Below, piece after piece: positions 35,721 through 47,434 of a stretch of 64,000 nt of DNA. This DNA comes from Labia minor (taxonomy: Eukaryota; Arthropoda; Insecta; Dermaptera; Spongiphoridae). The DNA lies in assembly GCA_963082975.1 (NCBI GenBank), contig OY720350.1, positions 53,646,734 through 53,710,733 on the forward strand, read 5' to 3'. The notes below the pieces were generated by a model. The model saw only the letters and a program-made list of their open reading frames with translations. It was not told where the DNA came from and made no database searches. Positions within the stretch are counted from its first letter, which is position 1, and each line of letters starts with the position of its first letter. Position numbers and translations under genes: made by a program.

Positions 35721-36180
35721 GTTACAATCATAATTATATGGAATGTAAAGTGTATTTAACGAAATTAAGTATGTATTAATAATACGTAATAGAATGTACT
35801 AAATAATAATATAACATTATTATAAGAAATTTTTTATTGAAATCAATAATTTATGTTTTCATAAATATTCTTTACTAGATGCTCATGAGATTCCCTTTGC
35901 ACTTCTGTTAGTCATGGGACTCTGTCCCCTGTTCTCCAGTGTACTGTATGTAATGTTTATTTTAATCAATATATCAAAGATTTTATTCTACTTGTATCTT
36001 ATTGGAATTAAGTTTTACTGCTAATTATAATAAATGTTAAATGTAGCATAAACCTCACAAAAGCAGGAATCTTACTCTAATAAATAAATAAATAAATATA
36101 TTAAAGATTTTAACAACTGTTTTGTCTTTTTGTCTTATTTTTTTTTTAATTTAATCACTAAATTAATTTATACTGCTGGT
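35721..36180. other. AT-rich spacer
   Basis: Nothing recognised. Confidence 0.5.
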
Positions 36181-36182
36181 AA

Positions 36183-36520
36183 TATTAATACCTGGGACAC
36201 CGAGCTCTCGCTCGACCCTTTAAAAAGTATTGATATGCAATTCTTTAATTATTTATTACAATTATTAAATGTTGCATCATTGCATCAATCTGATTAAAAT
36301 GAATGGGACTGGGGTCCTCAATAATAATACCTGATTCACCGAGCTATCACTCGGTCAATTAAAAAAATGATTCTTTATTATCTGGTTTGGCTGATAATAT
36401 TAATACCTGATTCACCTAATCGCCATTCAAATAATAACATACAAAGTAGTAGTATTAGTAGTAGTGTTGATATAAAATATATACCTTGTACACCGAACTA
36501 TCGCTCGACCCTTTAACAAA
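36183..36520. repeat. four spaced copies of a hairpin-bearing unit
   Basis: Units near 36187-36225, 36327-36360, 36400-36430 and 36481-36515 share AATACCTG(G/A)(G/T)(T)CACCGAGC, TATCGCTCG and ACCCTTTAA. In the best units CGAGC-TCTC-GCTCG or ACCGAG-CTATCA-CTCGGT form small hairpins; the third is decayed. Spacings are unequal. Probably part of one transposable element extending to about 36790. Confidence 0.5.
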
Positions 36521-36679
36521 TTTATACAATTTATTTTTATATACTTTAAAAATTTTATAAATTTTTAATTATTTATTCAAATTGTTAAATGGGATTTCTA
36601 AAAATAACCCATTAAAAATTTGTTTCTTAAAATGTTTCAAATTAATTAAAATAAATTGATTTTCATTTCAATTTTTCTT

Positions 36680-36795
36680 TATAAATACTATCTCTGGTGT
36701 GAATTTCAAAAAAATCGTTAGAGCGGTTTTTGAAAACCCATTTACAAACAAACAAACAATTTTAGCTAGCAAAATAAGATAAGATACATTATATG
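36680..36795. repeat. element 3'-tail-like segment with CAAA repeats
   Basis: AATCGTTAGAGCGGTTTTTG is followed by ACAAACAAACAAACAATTTT and ATAAGATAAGATA. A degenerate GAGCGGTTTTTGA motif before a short simple repeat is common near the ends of arthropod non-autonomous elements. Confidence 0.4.
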
Positions 36796-37003
36796 AGTAT
36801 ATTTCTTTTTATTATAATTTAACGAATGGTATTTAATAAAATGCAAATAATTTTAAAACTAAAACTTATATTTATAACATTTATAAAAGAATAAATGTAA
36901 GCATTTGATAATGTTAATTTAAATTAATTAATTTATTTGTTATATGGGCCTGTCATTTATTATTATGAAAATTAATAAAAACATACCTCGTGGCTACAAA
37001 AAT

Positions 37004-37622
37004 AAATAAGTTGACCTGTGGCCAGGTCCGAACCGACCGACGGTTTGAAATAAATTAATTTCCAGCTACAGAAACAATTTTAAATAATTTTAATATATCT
37101 ATTAATGTAATAAAAAACAGATAGGCATATAACATAAATATTTTTAATTTTATTTTATTTATAATATATATGTAAGACCAGGCTGTGACGTCATGAATGG
37201 CTGGATGACGTCATATAATTTTAATTAAGAAAAAACTAATAAAGATGATTTTTCTCGAGTATAAAACCAATGCAAAGTGAATGATTCGTGATGATATGTA
37301 AAAAATCTCCTCATGTGAAATTTGGTATGAAAATAACCCTTCCCTTCCTATCGTCGATCGCTAATACTACCACTTCCGGTTTCCGGATTTGCACCAAAAG
37401 TTGATCAATTCATCCCACTGATGCATTAAGTAAATATACCAAATTTCATCAAAATCCGTTCTGCCGTTCAGGCTGTACACATCTATACGGACGGACGGAC
37501 GGACATCATGCTAAAAATACTTTTTTCTGTTAAGAAAATGCATGATTCGTGGAGATATGTAAAAATCTCCACATGTGAAATTTGGTGTGAAAACAATACC
37601 TCCCTTACTATCGTCGGTCGGT
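37004..37622 (-). mobile_element. Helentron-like family A copy 6 (full length)
   Basis: Plus strand begins AAATAAGTTGACCTGTGGCC and ends TCGTCGGTCGGTA, then C. The flanking base there differs from the A run of other copies, which fixes the element end at or before ...GGTA. Both dimer blocks are present. Confidence 0.8.
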
Positions 37623-38400
37623 ACAAACAATATAATAACGGTTAAAATTTACGATTAGAAAATAAAGAAAAAGACTCAAAGGATGAGGAAGTTGCATTAT
37701 AGGATTCGGAAGCAAGATCGACTTATGTACCAAATTTAGTCGCAAACCGTGAGGCTATTTGGAGACCTATAACTAACAGATAAATATAGTTCTCTTCTAA
37801 ATCAAATTTAATAATAAAATAAAATGAAATTGATTATAGGATTTTTAAAAGTATTTTAGAAATAAAGATGATAAAAATTCAAATAGAAATGGAATTTGGA
37901 ATTTATGTGGCTAAGAGTCAGAAGAAGGAATGTGATTGTATTTCAGGTTGGAATTCAGCAGTGTAACAGAAATAAATAATTTGAAAATGCAAAGGACCAC
38001 TCTTTTAGAATATTTCTGATCGCTCACTTCGGTCAGTCATTCATCTAACAATATTGTATTTTATATTATATTTTAACTTATTCACTGGTATGATTAAGTT
38101 TCTATTTAATTTTTTCGAAAAAGTTTGGTCTGGGATGCATTTCCAATCGTTTAATTAAAAGAGAACCAATCATAATAATATAAGTAATTTATATAAAAAA
38201 ATAGTTCAAGTATAAAATTTTTACTTTAAAATATATTCAAGAATCAATTTTTTATAGGTAAAACTTAAAAGAATAATATTTTTTTTTATTTTGTTATAAT
38301 AATCTATTTTCTTTATGGACACATTTTATGTTTGAAAATTTTATCCATTCTAGAAATAAGAACAAAAAAAATAGTATTTTACTAGTAAAGAATCAAGGCC
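37623..38400. other. AT-rich spacer
   Basis: Nothing recognised. Confidence 0.5.
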
Positions 38401-38780
38401 GAGGAGGGAGTAAAAAAAAAAGAAAGGCCGGGTAAAGAACAAAAAAATTGCTAGCATTTTCTAGACGGTTGGTTAAATGGAACAAACAAAAGCAGTTGGA
38501 TGGTTGAAGGGTACCCCAAAAAGGGTTCAGGGTGTAATCGGGCGCTGGCTCATTGAACCAAACCGCAAATCTTGCGGGGCAATAAACCTGGAGTAAACCT
38601 TAACGCATTCGGGGTCGTCTCCTTTATGAGCAAATTTCCACAACACCCCCTCCCCCTCTTCTACCACTCTCTCCTCCTCTTATACTTCCACGTGCCACAG
38701 TAAAACGTGTGGGAGGAGGGGGTCCCTGACTTGCATACTGCAATCCTTTGAGCTTTCCTTTAACTCAGTAAAGGTAATAT
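38401..38780. other. GC-richer island, possible host regulatory or exonic DNA
   Basis: About 300 bp (38450-38760) stand out by composition, with GGGCGCTGGCTCATTG, GCATTCGGGGTCGTC and CCACGTGCC (an E-box). No open frame is convincing and none of the repeat families match. A GGTAATAT donor-like site follows at 38773. Confidence 0.3.
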
Positions 38781-39251
38781 CAAGATAAATGAAGAATTTA
38801 ATTATAATCACTCACACATTCAAGAAAAGAAGAAATGTAAAAAAAAATATAATCTCCTACTTCAAAAACTATTTGATAATTAATTATAATAGAAATAGAG
38901 AGAGAGAGATACTTCTGAGTGAGTTGAAAAATGAAATAAAAACTTAAAATGGATTGTTTTTTTTTAAATTTTCTAACTTATTTCTAACTTATTTATATAA
39001 AGATAAAGATAATAAAAAATATCAATTAAAAAGTAAGATTTGGTTTTGCAACTATTATATAAATCCAAAAATATTTTCTACATTTCCGACTGGCAACGAA
39101 ATTTACATGGAAGGGAGGTTGTTTTTAACTAATACTCTAATGTATTATCTTTTTGATTTTTGATTTTTATAATTGTAAAACAATTTATTTTCAGTTATAT
39201 ATCAAATATATTAATATTGTATATATATTGTGTCATTTAATAATTAATAAT
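38781..39251. other. AT-rich spacer
   Basis: A short GA run at 38898-38908. Nothing else recognised. Confidence 0.5.
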
Positions 39252-39812
39252 AAATAAGTTGACCTGTGGCCAGGTCCGAACCGACGTTTGAAATAAATTA
39301 ATTTCCAGCTACAGAGACAATTTGAAATAATTTTAATATATCTATTAATGTAATAAAAAACAGATATGGATACATAAATAATAAATATAAACATTTTTAA
39401 TTTTATTTTATTTATAATATATATGCAAGACCAGGCTGTGACGTCATGCATGGCTGGATGACGTCATATAATTTTAAATTAAGAAAAAACTAATAAAGAT
39501 GATTTTTCTCGAGGATAAAACAAATACATGTGAAATTTGGTGTGAAAATAACCCTTCCCTTCCTATCTATCACTTCCGGTTTCCGGATTTGCACCAAAAG
39601 TTGGTCAATTCATGGTACAGATGCAAATATACCAAATTTTATAAAAATCCGTTGAGCCGTTCAAGCTGTACACACAAAGGACAGACGGACAAATATCATG
39701 CTAAAAATACTTTTTTCTGTTAAGAAAATGCATGATTCGTGGAGATATGTAAAAATCTCCACATGTGAAATTTGGTGTGAAAACAATACCTCCCTTACTA
39801 TCGTCGGTCGGT
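39252..39812 (-). mobile_element. Helentron-like family A copy 7
   Basis: Both termini are present, but the subterminal inverted motif is damaged: the hairpin is followed by CGAACCGACGTTTG, having lost one CGAC unit. Several short deletions shorten the middle and the tetranucleotide tract is short. Confidence 0.75.
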
Positions 39813-41458
39813 AAAAAAGTTAAACTATCATATTTGTATATGATATTTATATTTATTTATATACGTTATGTATATAAAAATTCTTTATCAAAATCAAAAT
39901 ACAATTTATGAAGGAATTCATGAGCAATAAAAATTTTTTGATAATATTTTAGATAAATATTTATAATTAATTTATTCATCTAATCAAAAGTTACTACCTA
40001 TTCTCACATCTTAATTTCATATAACATTAAAATTTTTAATTGGTTGTTTTTAGAAACATAATAATCCATAAATTCTAATATAAATATTTATTTTTACCGA
40101 TCGACGATAGGAAGGGAAGGTATTGTTTATTAAAAGGACAGTTTAATATATCAGTGACTTTTTGGAATTGAAATGTTTTCTTTTTCATGTGATTGACTCT
40201 TCATTCGACCCAAACCTTTTACTATCAAGTCATTTTTCCAATTTTTAAAACATGAAATAGACTGTGCTAAATCTGAACAGAGTGCTGAATGGGTTAACAA
40301 TTCATAACACAACACTAACACGAATTGCACTTTTTTCTATTATCAAAGAAATTAAAAGACAGTTAGTTGTCTATTACAATGAACTTCAAATCCAAACTTA
40401 ACTAATATATCTATATTCTTCATTAAATTAAATTTAATTATTATTAATTTTCTTTTACTAATACTAATATTTTTCTAGAGATTAGTTATTTTTCTTTACA
40501 GCAATTGAAATATTTTGTTTAGAAGTCATGAGAATTCCTACCAGATCACTCAAATAAATACGATTAAAGTAGTAATTTCTTTTTAACTTCAAGTTTATTA
40601 TTATATAATATGATTTTAATATACATAAATTCTTGTTATTAAAATTTCTTCTTTTCTTTTAAAAAAAATATATATATTTTTCTATTATCTGAATTAACTA
40701 TAGATAAAATCATATGATTTTCTATTCTATAAATATCTCTGAGTAAATATCATAATATTAAAGTCTTTTTGTAAATATACGTTCTAATATGATTTATTTT
40801 CATTCAAAAAGTACAATTTTATATTTTGTAAATATTCATATAATAATTTAATTTATTTAAAAAACATCTTTACTCTTAAAATTAATAATTTTAAGATTTA
40901 AAGGATTACTTATGGTTTATGGTTAAAAGAGAAAATAAATTTAAATATTAGCAATTAATATTTTATTTATTAATTTATTCACATTATGTCGGATAAGTTA
41001 ATATAAATTACAAAATCCCTTTGTGACCTATTAAGTTAGTAATACACGGTGTTTTTGTTTGTTTGTTTGTTTGTTTTTTTGTTATAATATTAATGTTTAT
41101 AAAAAAAGTTATTATGTCAATAATAAATTTTATTTTTAGTTATTGTTCTAGAAAATGCTGTAGGCAGCTTATATATTGAATGAATATCCATCCTACACCT
41201 CATTTAAAATTAATTTCAAATGTATAGTGATGTACATAAATAGCGGTCCATGTTTACTGAATGTAGAGCGGTAGATATACCATTCTAGTATTTCAAAGGT
41301 GAAGTTGAATTCTACTAAAATAAAATATATATATAAAAAAAAAACATTTTTATTGGATGTCATAACTGTAAGAAACTCTTTCACCAAAATATTTAAAAAT
41401 TTTCTATTGTATTTCAGACCTTATAAATTTTTAAATTTCATTTCATCATTATTACATA
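39813..41458. other. AT-rich region with a family A end fragment
   Basis: At 40095-40130, TACCGATCGACGATAGGAAG and GGAAGGTATTG form a solo 5' end of family A. A GTTT run lies at 41057-41082. Nothing else recognised. Confidence 0.5.
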
Positions 41459-42659
41459 CTAGCTGCTCAGAGCTCCTTCGTCGCTCTTCACATCTAGACG
41501 GGGGCTCCGCCCCCTGTTGTACCCCCCCCGAGTGTCCCTATTCTGAGCTATAACCATCTAACTCCTAACCTGTCCCATCTCTCTCACGTTCCTTCCTACA
41601 TTGTCCACCCTGTTCCCAATTGGTCTTCCACACAGACGTTTTCCAATCGAACTCCCCACCAATATATTTTTCCTCTCCCATTCTAGCCCGTGTCCTACCC
41701 ATCGCAGCCTTCTCGATTTTATAACCTTAACTATATCTAGAGATGCATAGAGGTCATGCAATTCCTTGTTATGCAGTCTCCGCCATTCCCCGGTGTCCTC
41801 ATCTTTCTTTGGCCCATAAATGCTGGGAAGAATCCTATTCTCAAATACTCTGAATCTATTCTCATCTCCCAGGGTTATAGACCATGCCTCCCACCCATAT
41901 AATACAATTAATAATTTAATAATTTTGATCCCCTTTGATAATAATTTCCAGATTGCAACCTCGATTTAAATTCTTTGCAAATATTATTCTCTCTGATACT
42001 AATTATTTTGTCTTATCACTATTAATTTCAAACCCCATCAATTTTCCTGCCTCGATTAATTTTTTTATAGTACTTTAAATGTTATTAATTTATTTTAAAA
42101 AAAATCAAAGTAAACAAAATAAAAATAAAATATAAAATTAGCATAACACTAAACTACTATAAAAATAATATTAAAAAATATATTATTTATTAAAATCTTA
42201 CGTGAAAATCCAATTATGAGATCAAATTTTCTTAATTAAAATAATTTACTCACATAATCTTAAAAATTAATAGTATTAAATTATAGCCGTAATGTGAATG
42301 TTTTCAAAGTTTAAAAGGCCAATAAGATCAATTGAGATATTGTAAATATCAATAGATATATAAAAAGATTTTTATCTGCACATTGCTCAGAATTTAAATT
42401 ACCGCCAAATTATTGCCACCAGCGCCTCTATGATCTAGTATGGTAACTAAACTATTTTTAATTAATTATTCTTTATAATTTTTTTAAAATTTTTCTAATT
42501 AAAAAATCGAAAATCGGGCTTCGAGGTCTGGTGGCCAGCCCCTTTGTGCTTCCGTGTAAAAAATTCCAGGTCCCTGCGTGCGATAGATTTGGCTGGAGAG
42601 CTCGGTCAGACAGACAGGCAGACAGGCAGACACATTACACTTGCTTTTATTATTATAGA
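41459..42659 (-). mobile_element. canonical non-autonomous Helitron carrying an RT fragment
   Basis: Read on the minus strand, the element starts A|TCTATAATAATAAAAGC (42659), followed by a CTGTCTGCCTGTCTG tract, and ends GAGCAGCTAG|T (41459). 5'-TC, CTAG-3' and insertion between A and T are Helitron hallmarks. A GC-rich hairpin (GGGGGC-GGA-GCCCCC) and a weaker one lie just before the end, and the last 70 bp match the end of the Helitron at 45383. Inside, 41527-42065 is a family F non-LTR piece in the same orientation. No Rep/helicase gene is present. Confidence 0.75.
41527..42065 (-). pseudogene. family F reverse transcriptase fragment inside the Helitron
   Basis: The minus strand has MGFEINSDKTK (RT region after the catalytic box), later HDLYASLDIVKVIKSRRLRW, NILVGSSIGKR and REMGQ-like segments, then DRDT-like residues just before the Helitron end. 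Order and orientation are those of the retrotransposon. The final 60 or so codons and the GATA tail of the family are missing, so the piece is cut at both ends. The junction at ACACTCGGG coincides with sequence shared by both parents. Confidence 0.75.
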
Positions 42660-43132
42660 TTATACAGAATAATGTAGGAACAAGTTATCAAAATGTTTAT
42701 TTAATTAGTTGTTTAAATGTAATAATACTTGTTGTCTACGTCGGTTTTACCCCTCTGGATCACCATAGTCATATTTCCCAACAAGGATATACTCCTTTTG
42801 ATATTTTTATATCAATTTTATTTTTCCACAATATTTTTATTTATTGATTTCGAGAATTTTAGAATATATTTTATATAAAAAATTTAACATTATTTCCCAA
42901 GAATAAAGAATAGGTTTATTATTATTTAATTAAAAATTTTTACAAATTCATATATTATGAAACTAGGTGTAAAAGTTAATATATATCTAATCAAATATAC
43001 ATAAATATAAACTAAAATTATTAGAAAAATTATTTATTAATATTGTACTATTGGATAAAAAAAATTCCTATTAAATAATATTGTATATATAATTTATTGT
43101 ATGTTCTTAAATAGTTAATTAAAATAAAAAAA
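42660..43132. other. AT-rich spacer
   Basis: Nothing recognised. Confidence 0.5.
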
Positions 43133-43622
43133 TCTGGAGGGTCTCCACTCGACTATCTCGCAAATTTGAATTGGATTAAATAACATATTAGATAACGTGA
43201 GATTTGCAGTGTTAAAAAATTAATTCTGGTACTTTCAGCGATTCAATCAAGCTGAAATTCTATATACAACAGTTTTATACAATTTTTAAGCATGTGAAAA
43301 ACTATTAAACATATATCTTTATTTTTACGGTCAGTTTAGAGGAAAAAAAAATCAAAACGTGGTAGGTAATGACCCACTTCCGGTTGAGCTACATTTCTCA
43401 AAAGTTGATAGAAAACTACGAATTTTGAATAATGCCCATGTACCAAATTCCATCATTCTAGCTCAAACCGTTTTTGGGTAATCTTGTTTACATACATACA
43501 CACACAGACAGACATTTTACTCAACCTTAGTGAAAAAGATTCAGGAACCTTCAAAATGTATAAAAACATCAAAATCTCAACATCGAAAATTTTCGTGATC
43601 ACAATACAATACTATCTCTGGC
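43133..43622 (-). mobile_element. Helentron-like family B copy 3 (internal deletion)
   Basis: Plus strand starts TCTGGAGGGTCTCCACTCG and ends ACTATCTCTGGC; the last GAGATAG is lost. A segment with GCGCATG...TTGATGGCACCACGTC is missing near the left, while the tetranucleotide part (CACACAGACAGACA) and the AAAATTTTCGTGATC block are kept. Confidence 0.75.
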
Positions 43623-44557
43623 TAATTAAATTATTATATACAATATAATATAATATAATATAATATAATATAATATAAACTTAAATAATTTATTTTTCCT
43701 ATAAAAAATAAATCATGTTTTTTTAATTATATTTTGATATTTGATGACATATTTGTTGTTTTTTTTTATTTAATATATAAATAAATCATAAATTAGTTGT
43801 GGGGTTTTATGAATAAATTCTTTCCAAGCGGAGAAGCTGTATACTTTTATTTTTTATTATATTATCCATAGGAAATATAAATATATACTCTATGTATATC
43901 TATAGAAAGTGACGAGGAATCCATCATATAACGTGACAGCAAAATTATTTTATTTTTGTATTTTATCAAGGAACGATGACCAGGAAAAAACCGAGGAGGA
44001 GGTTTTTATCAATTTTTTTTTAATATAAAAATTTAAATTTCATTTAAGAGAAGGGAGATTAAGGTTTATTTTTTTCGTTTTTTTTTCGATTTTCTTGTTA
44101 CATTTATGTATGAAATTCGTAGTTTGAAGTTTCGGGTATGAGATGGATAGATCGATCAATAAGTATGGACTTTGGCGATTAGAGGACTGTTTTTTTTTCT
44201 TTTCTTTTTTATCTCCTTTTTTTTGTTTTTGATATTATATAAGAAATAAAATATCATGGATTAACAATATATATATATATATATATATATATTGTGTCAG
44301 AGTATCATATTAGTTTATTTTCAAATCATTATTATAATAATTAGAATTGAATATGTATAAATCATCAAATATGAAATTTTGTATGAAAAAAAAAATTCTA
44401 ATAAATAATATTTAATTAATAATTCCAAATATTATACTTAATTAGATAGATAATTTAGTATTTAAATTTTATATTGTACATTTTTTTTTTATATTTTTCA
44501 AATGTTTGTTTTCAATACTTTAATTTTGATTAAATGATTTCTCAAAATGTTCTATAA

Positions 44558-44656
<99 letters not shown>

Positions 44657-44788
44657 CAGATTACTTAACCACTTGAATTATTGTAATTTTTATATTTAAA
44701 AATCTTTACAAGTTTGATTAATCAAATTAATTAAGAAAAATCACAAGTAAAAATTAAACCTATTTCGTCGTTTTAGAGAAGAGAAAAA
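43623..44788. other. AT-rich region with long TA microsatellites
   Basis: AATAT repeats at 43641-43676 and long TA runs at 44265-44292, 44561-44598 and 44603-44651. Nothing else recognised. Confidence 0.6.
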
Positions 44789-45383
44789 TCTATCTATATA
44801 TATAAAAGGCAATGTCTGTGTTTCTGTCTGTGTGTCTGTCAAATACTCAAAAACTACCCGTCCGATTACGGTGAAACTTTCAGGGATTGTTGTGGGCATC
44901 CCAGGGAAGGTTTTAATATATATAAAAGGCAATGTCTGTGTGTCTGTCTGTGTTATTGTTTTGTGTTTTGTACATATATATGTAAAATAAAGAACAAACA
45001 GAAATAAGAAAATAAATTTTAATTAATATAATTTATAAAAAAAAATAATGTTCATAAACTTAGAATATTAATTATTTAATTAATTAAAATCTACTTAAAT
45101 AAATGCAAAGACCCACAAATATATTAGTAAATATATAAATAATAATATAAAATAGTCAATAAATCTTACTTATTATACTAGGAAAATTTGTTGTTGATTA
45201 AATTAAAATATATTTTCCAAGAAAACAAATATATGTCTTATCTACTTATACTGATTGAAACAAAATGGATGAAAACCTTTTACATACAGACTTTCAACCA
45301 AATACCATGTATCACTCGGGGTACAGGGGGCGGAGCCCCCGTCTAGGTGTGAAGACCGCCTGGAAGGCGCTCGGAGCAGCTAG
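44789..45383 (+). mobile_element. canonical non-autonomous Helitron
   Basis: A|TCTATCTATATATATAAAAG at the start, then GCAATGTCTGTG and CTGTCTGTGTGTCTGTC, and GGAGCAGCTAG|T at the end. The 3' region has the hairpins GGGGGC-GGA-GCCCCC and CGCCT-GGA-AGGCG, the latter about 10 bases before CTAG, as expected for Helitron terminators. The 5' motif ATAAAAGGCAATGTCTGTG is repeated at 44922. No coding region. Confidence 0.8.
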
Positions 45384-46398
45384 TAATTTATATATATATA
45401 GAGGCGCATATAATTTCTGCTTGTTTGATAAGATGAAATAATAATAACATTCAACTAAGCAATATTTTTTGTTTTAATAACTTCAGAAATTATATTACCG
45501 TGATGAATTTTTGGTGTTAACTATCATATAAAATGAATAAAAAAAATCAAAAGGATTTTGGTGTACCTATCTAATTTCATTTTTCTTGTTGTTTTTCTGT
45601 TTGGTTGTTTGTTTTGTTAGTTTCATTTCTAATAACAACCCCGTTAACAAATAAAAAAAACAAACAAACATAGGGAGGAGAGAAAAAAGAACATAAATAT
45701 CGATCACGAAGACCAGAGTTCTAATTTGCTAAATGAAATATTTCTGCGTCGCGAAACTAAGACATACAGGGCGCTAAATCAATGCCATAATATATATTTG
45801 TCCATTTATTTTCAAATTGTTTTCTCTCTTTTTTTTCCCTCTCCCTCTTTTTGTATTCTTACTCTTTATCCTTTCTCTCTCTCTCTCTCTCTATCTATCT
45901 CTCTTTTTCTTTGTCTCTTGTTACACAATTCTTTTCTCTCTTTCAATCCATTTCGTTTACTCTCTCATTGAACATTTCACCCCTTTTGACATAGATTAAA
46001 AATTAAAAAAAAAAAAGAAAAAAAAAAGAAATCAATTACTATTTTTAAATTAAAATATTGAATTATCTTATTTTCCTTTAGCAAATAATATTTTTAATTA
46101 TTTTATAAATTATTTGGTTTATAGACTTTTAAAAATATTAATAGTTTAGAGCTTTTTATTTAATTCACTCTCTATCTCTCTTTTTTTCAATCTTTTTTGC
46201 ACTATATATATTTATAGATAAAACACTTTCCGTTTGTTTGAATTTTTATAGTGTGAGACTGATTTTAATTAAAAATATACGAATAATTTATTATTATTAA
46301 TATTAATTTTTTTTATAAATTTTAATATATATAATGGGTTTTCTGTAAACGTTTTTATTATTATAAGAAATTAATTTCGGATTATTTTCAATTATAAT
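45384..46398. other. AT-rich region with CT microsatellites
   Basis: CT-rich runs (45825-45960). The open frames here consist of low-complexity CT-derived codons. Nothing else recognised. Confidence 0.5.
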
Positions 46399-46668
46399 TG
46401 TAAGATTTGGGTGTAGATCTTTCAGCTCCCATTTTGACGCCATTTAGGTGGGAATTTTTTTTGGATTCTGTGTCTTTGTTCGTGTGTTATCAAGAGTTGG
46501 TGTTGGAATTTTGTAGATGAATGGGTAGGTGATTTTAGACTTACTGTGTCCCGAAGTATCCTTAGCACCGAAACACTTCCACTGACACCCGACATCTCCT
46601 AAAAAACAGTCCGAGGCCGACTAAGACCTAGAATCCCGAAAAATTCCTTCCTAAATAAACTCTTTTCA
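46399..46668 (+). mobile_element. possible LTR (TG...CA) followed by a primer-site-like sequence
   Basis: A 270-bp segment begins TGTAAGATTTGGG and ends AATAAACTCTTTTCA, with a polyadenylation-like AATAAA near the end. TGGCGTCAGAAG follows at 46672, similar to the Leu-tRNA-type primer site TGGTGTCAGAAG. The downstream unit (46785-47064, opposite strand) also starts TGTAAGA and has AATAAAC near its end. A second reading is a host exon: CAAAATGGCG at 46668-46677 is a good start context for a 32-codon frame (46671-46769, MASEDPTIQFENNLEIISHN). These two readings are alternatives. Confidence 0.35.
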
Positions 46669-46784
46669 AAATGGCGTCAGAAGATCCTACAATTCAATTT
46701 GAAAATAACCTGGAAATAATTTCTCATAATAATAAAAACTTTCACAGAAACTTAAATGAACAAATATAATATTATATATATATA

Positions 46785-47064
46785 TGAAAGAATGAGGAGG
46801 AAGGGTTGACAAAATAACGACGATGCTCTATAATTGACAAAGGTTTATTTAGTTATTTACAATATTTACATTTGGGTTCTCATTCAAATTCATTATTACC
46901 TGTAATTGACAAAGAATCGTCAATTATGTTTGTATTATCGATCTCTCAATGAATCTCTTAATGCAAGACTTATTGTGTCTTCTCTCTTAATGAATTAGTT
47001 TAATTCCTGCTGCCTGGGGAGCCGATGTCCGAGGGGAAGGGCGAGTGTTGGTGGTAGTCTTACA
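46785..47064 (-). mobile_element. solo LTR inserted in a TA microsatellite
   Basis: Read on the minus strand the 280-bp unit starts TGTAAGACTACCACC and ends CCTCATTCTTTCA, with ACTAAATAAACCTTTG (polyadenylation signal) upstream of the end. It is bounded by TATATA on both sides, consistent with insertion into a TA run and a 4-5-bp target duplication that cannot be told from the run itself. No internal region or partner LTR. The retrotransposon group is not determined. Confidence 0.55.
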
Positions 47065-47434
47065 TATATATATATATAACTGATAAATTATCTATGTCGA
47101 TAAGTCGATAAGTTCAGAGGTTGACTAGTTTTAGCCAGCATGACAGTAAACAGGTAATCTTCTCATAAGCCGTTCATACTATTCTAGGTTGATGTGTAAT
47201 GTCAGTAGGTCCCAGATAGAGATAGAACTCTCACCTGAGTGATAAAGGTTTATAGTCTAATCAATGTATACAAAAGTATAGTGAGCAATCGTCCTGTAAT
47301 TTAAAAATTCTACGAACTAGGTATATTGTTTCAAAAATATTGCGTGTCAGTCTGGAAATAATAATAAATTGTCTCGTTCGATTATTATGAATATCCTCGA
47401 TTCTATTATTCTTATTTCACAATCCCTTCCATAT
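47065..47434. other. spacer, nothing recognised
   Basis: Mixed-composition sequence without motif or family match. Confidence 0.4.

Noticed and set aside
44561..44651. Long TA runs as an origin of replication or cruciform
   Set aside because: Ordinary microsatellite in AT-rich DNA; no further evidence.
45726..45999. Leucine/serine-rich frames that look like membrane proteins
   Set aside because: They are translations of CT-rich simple sequence.
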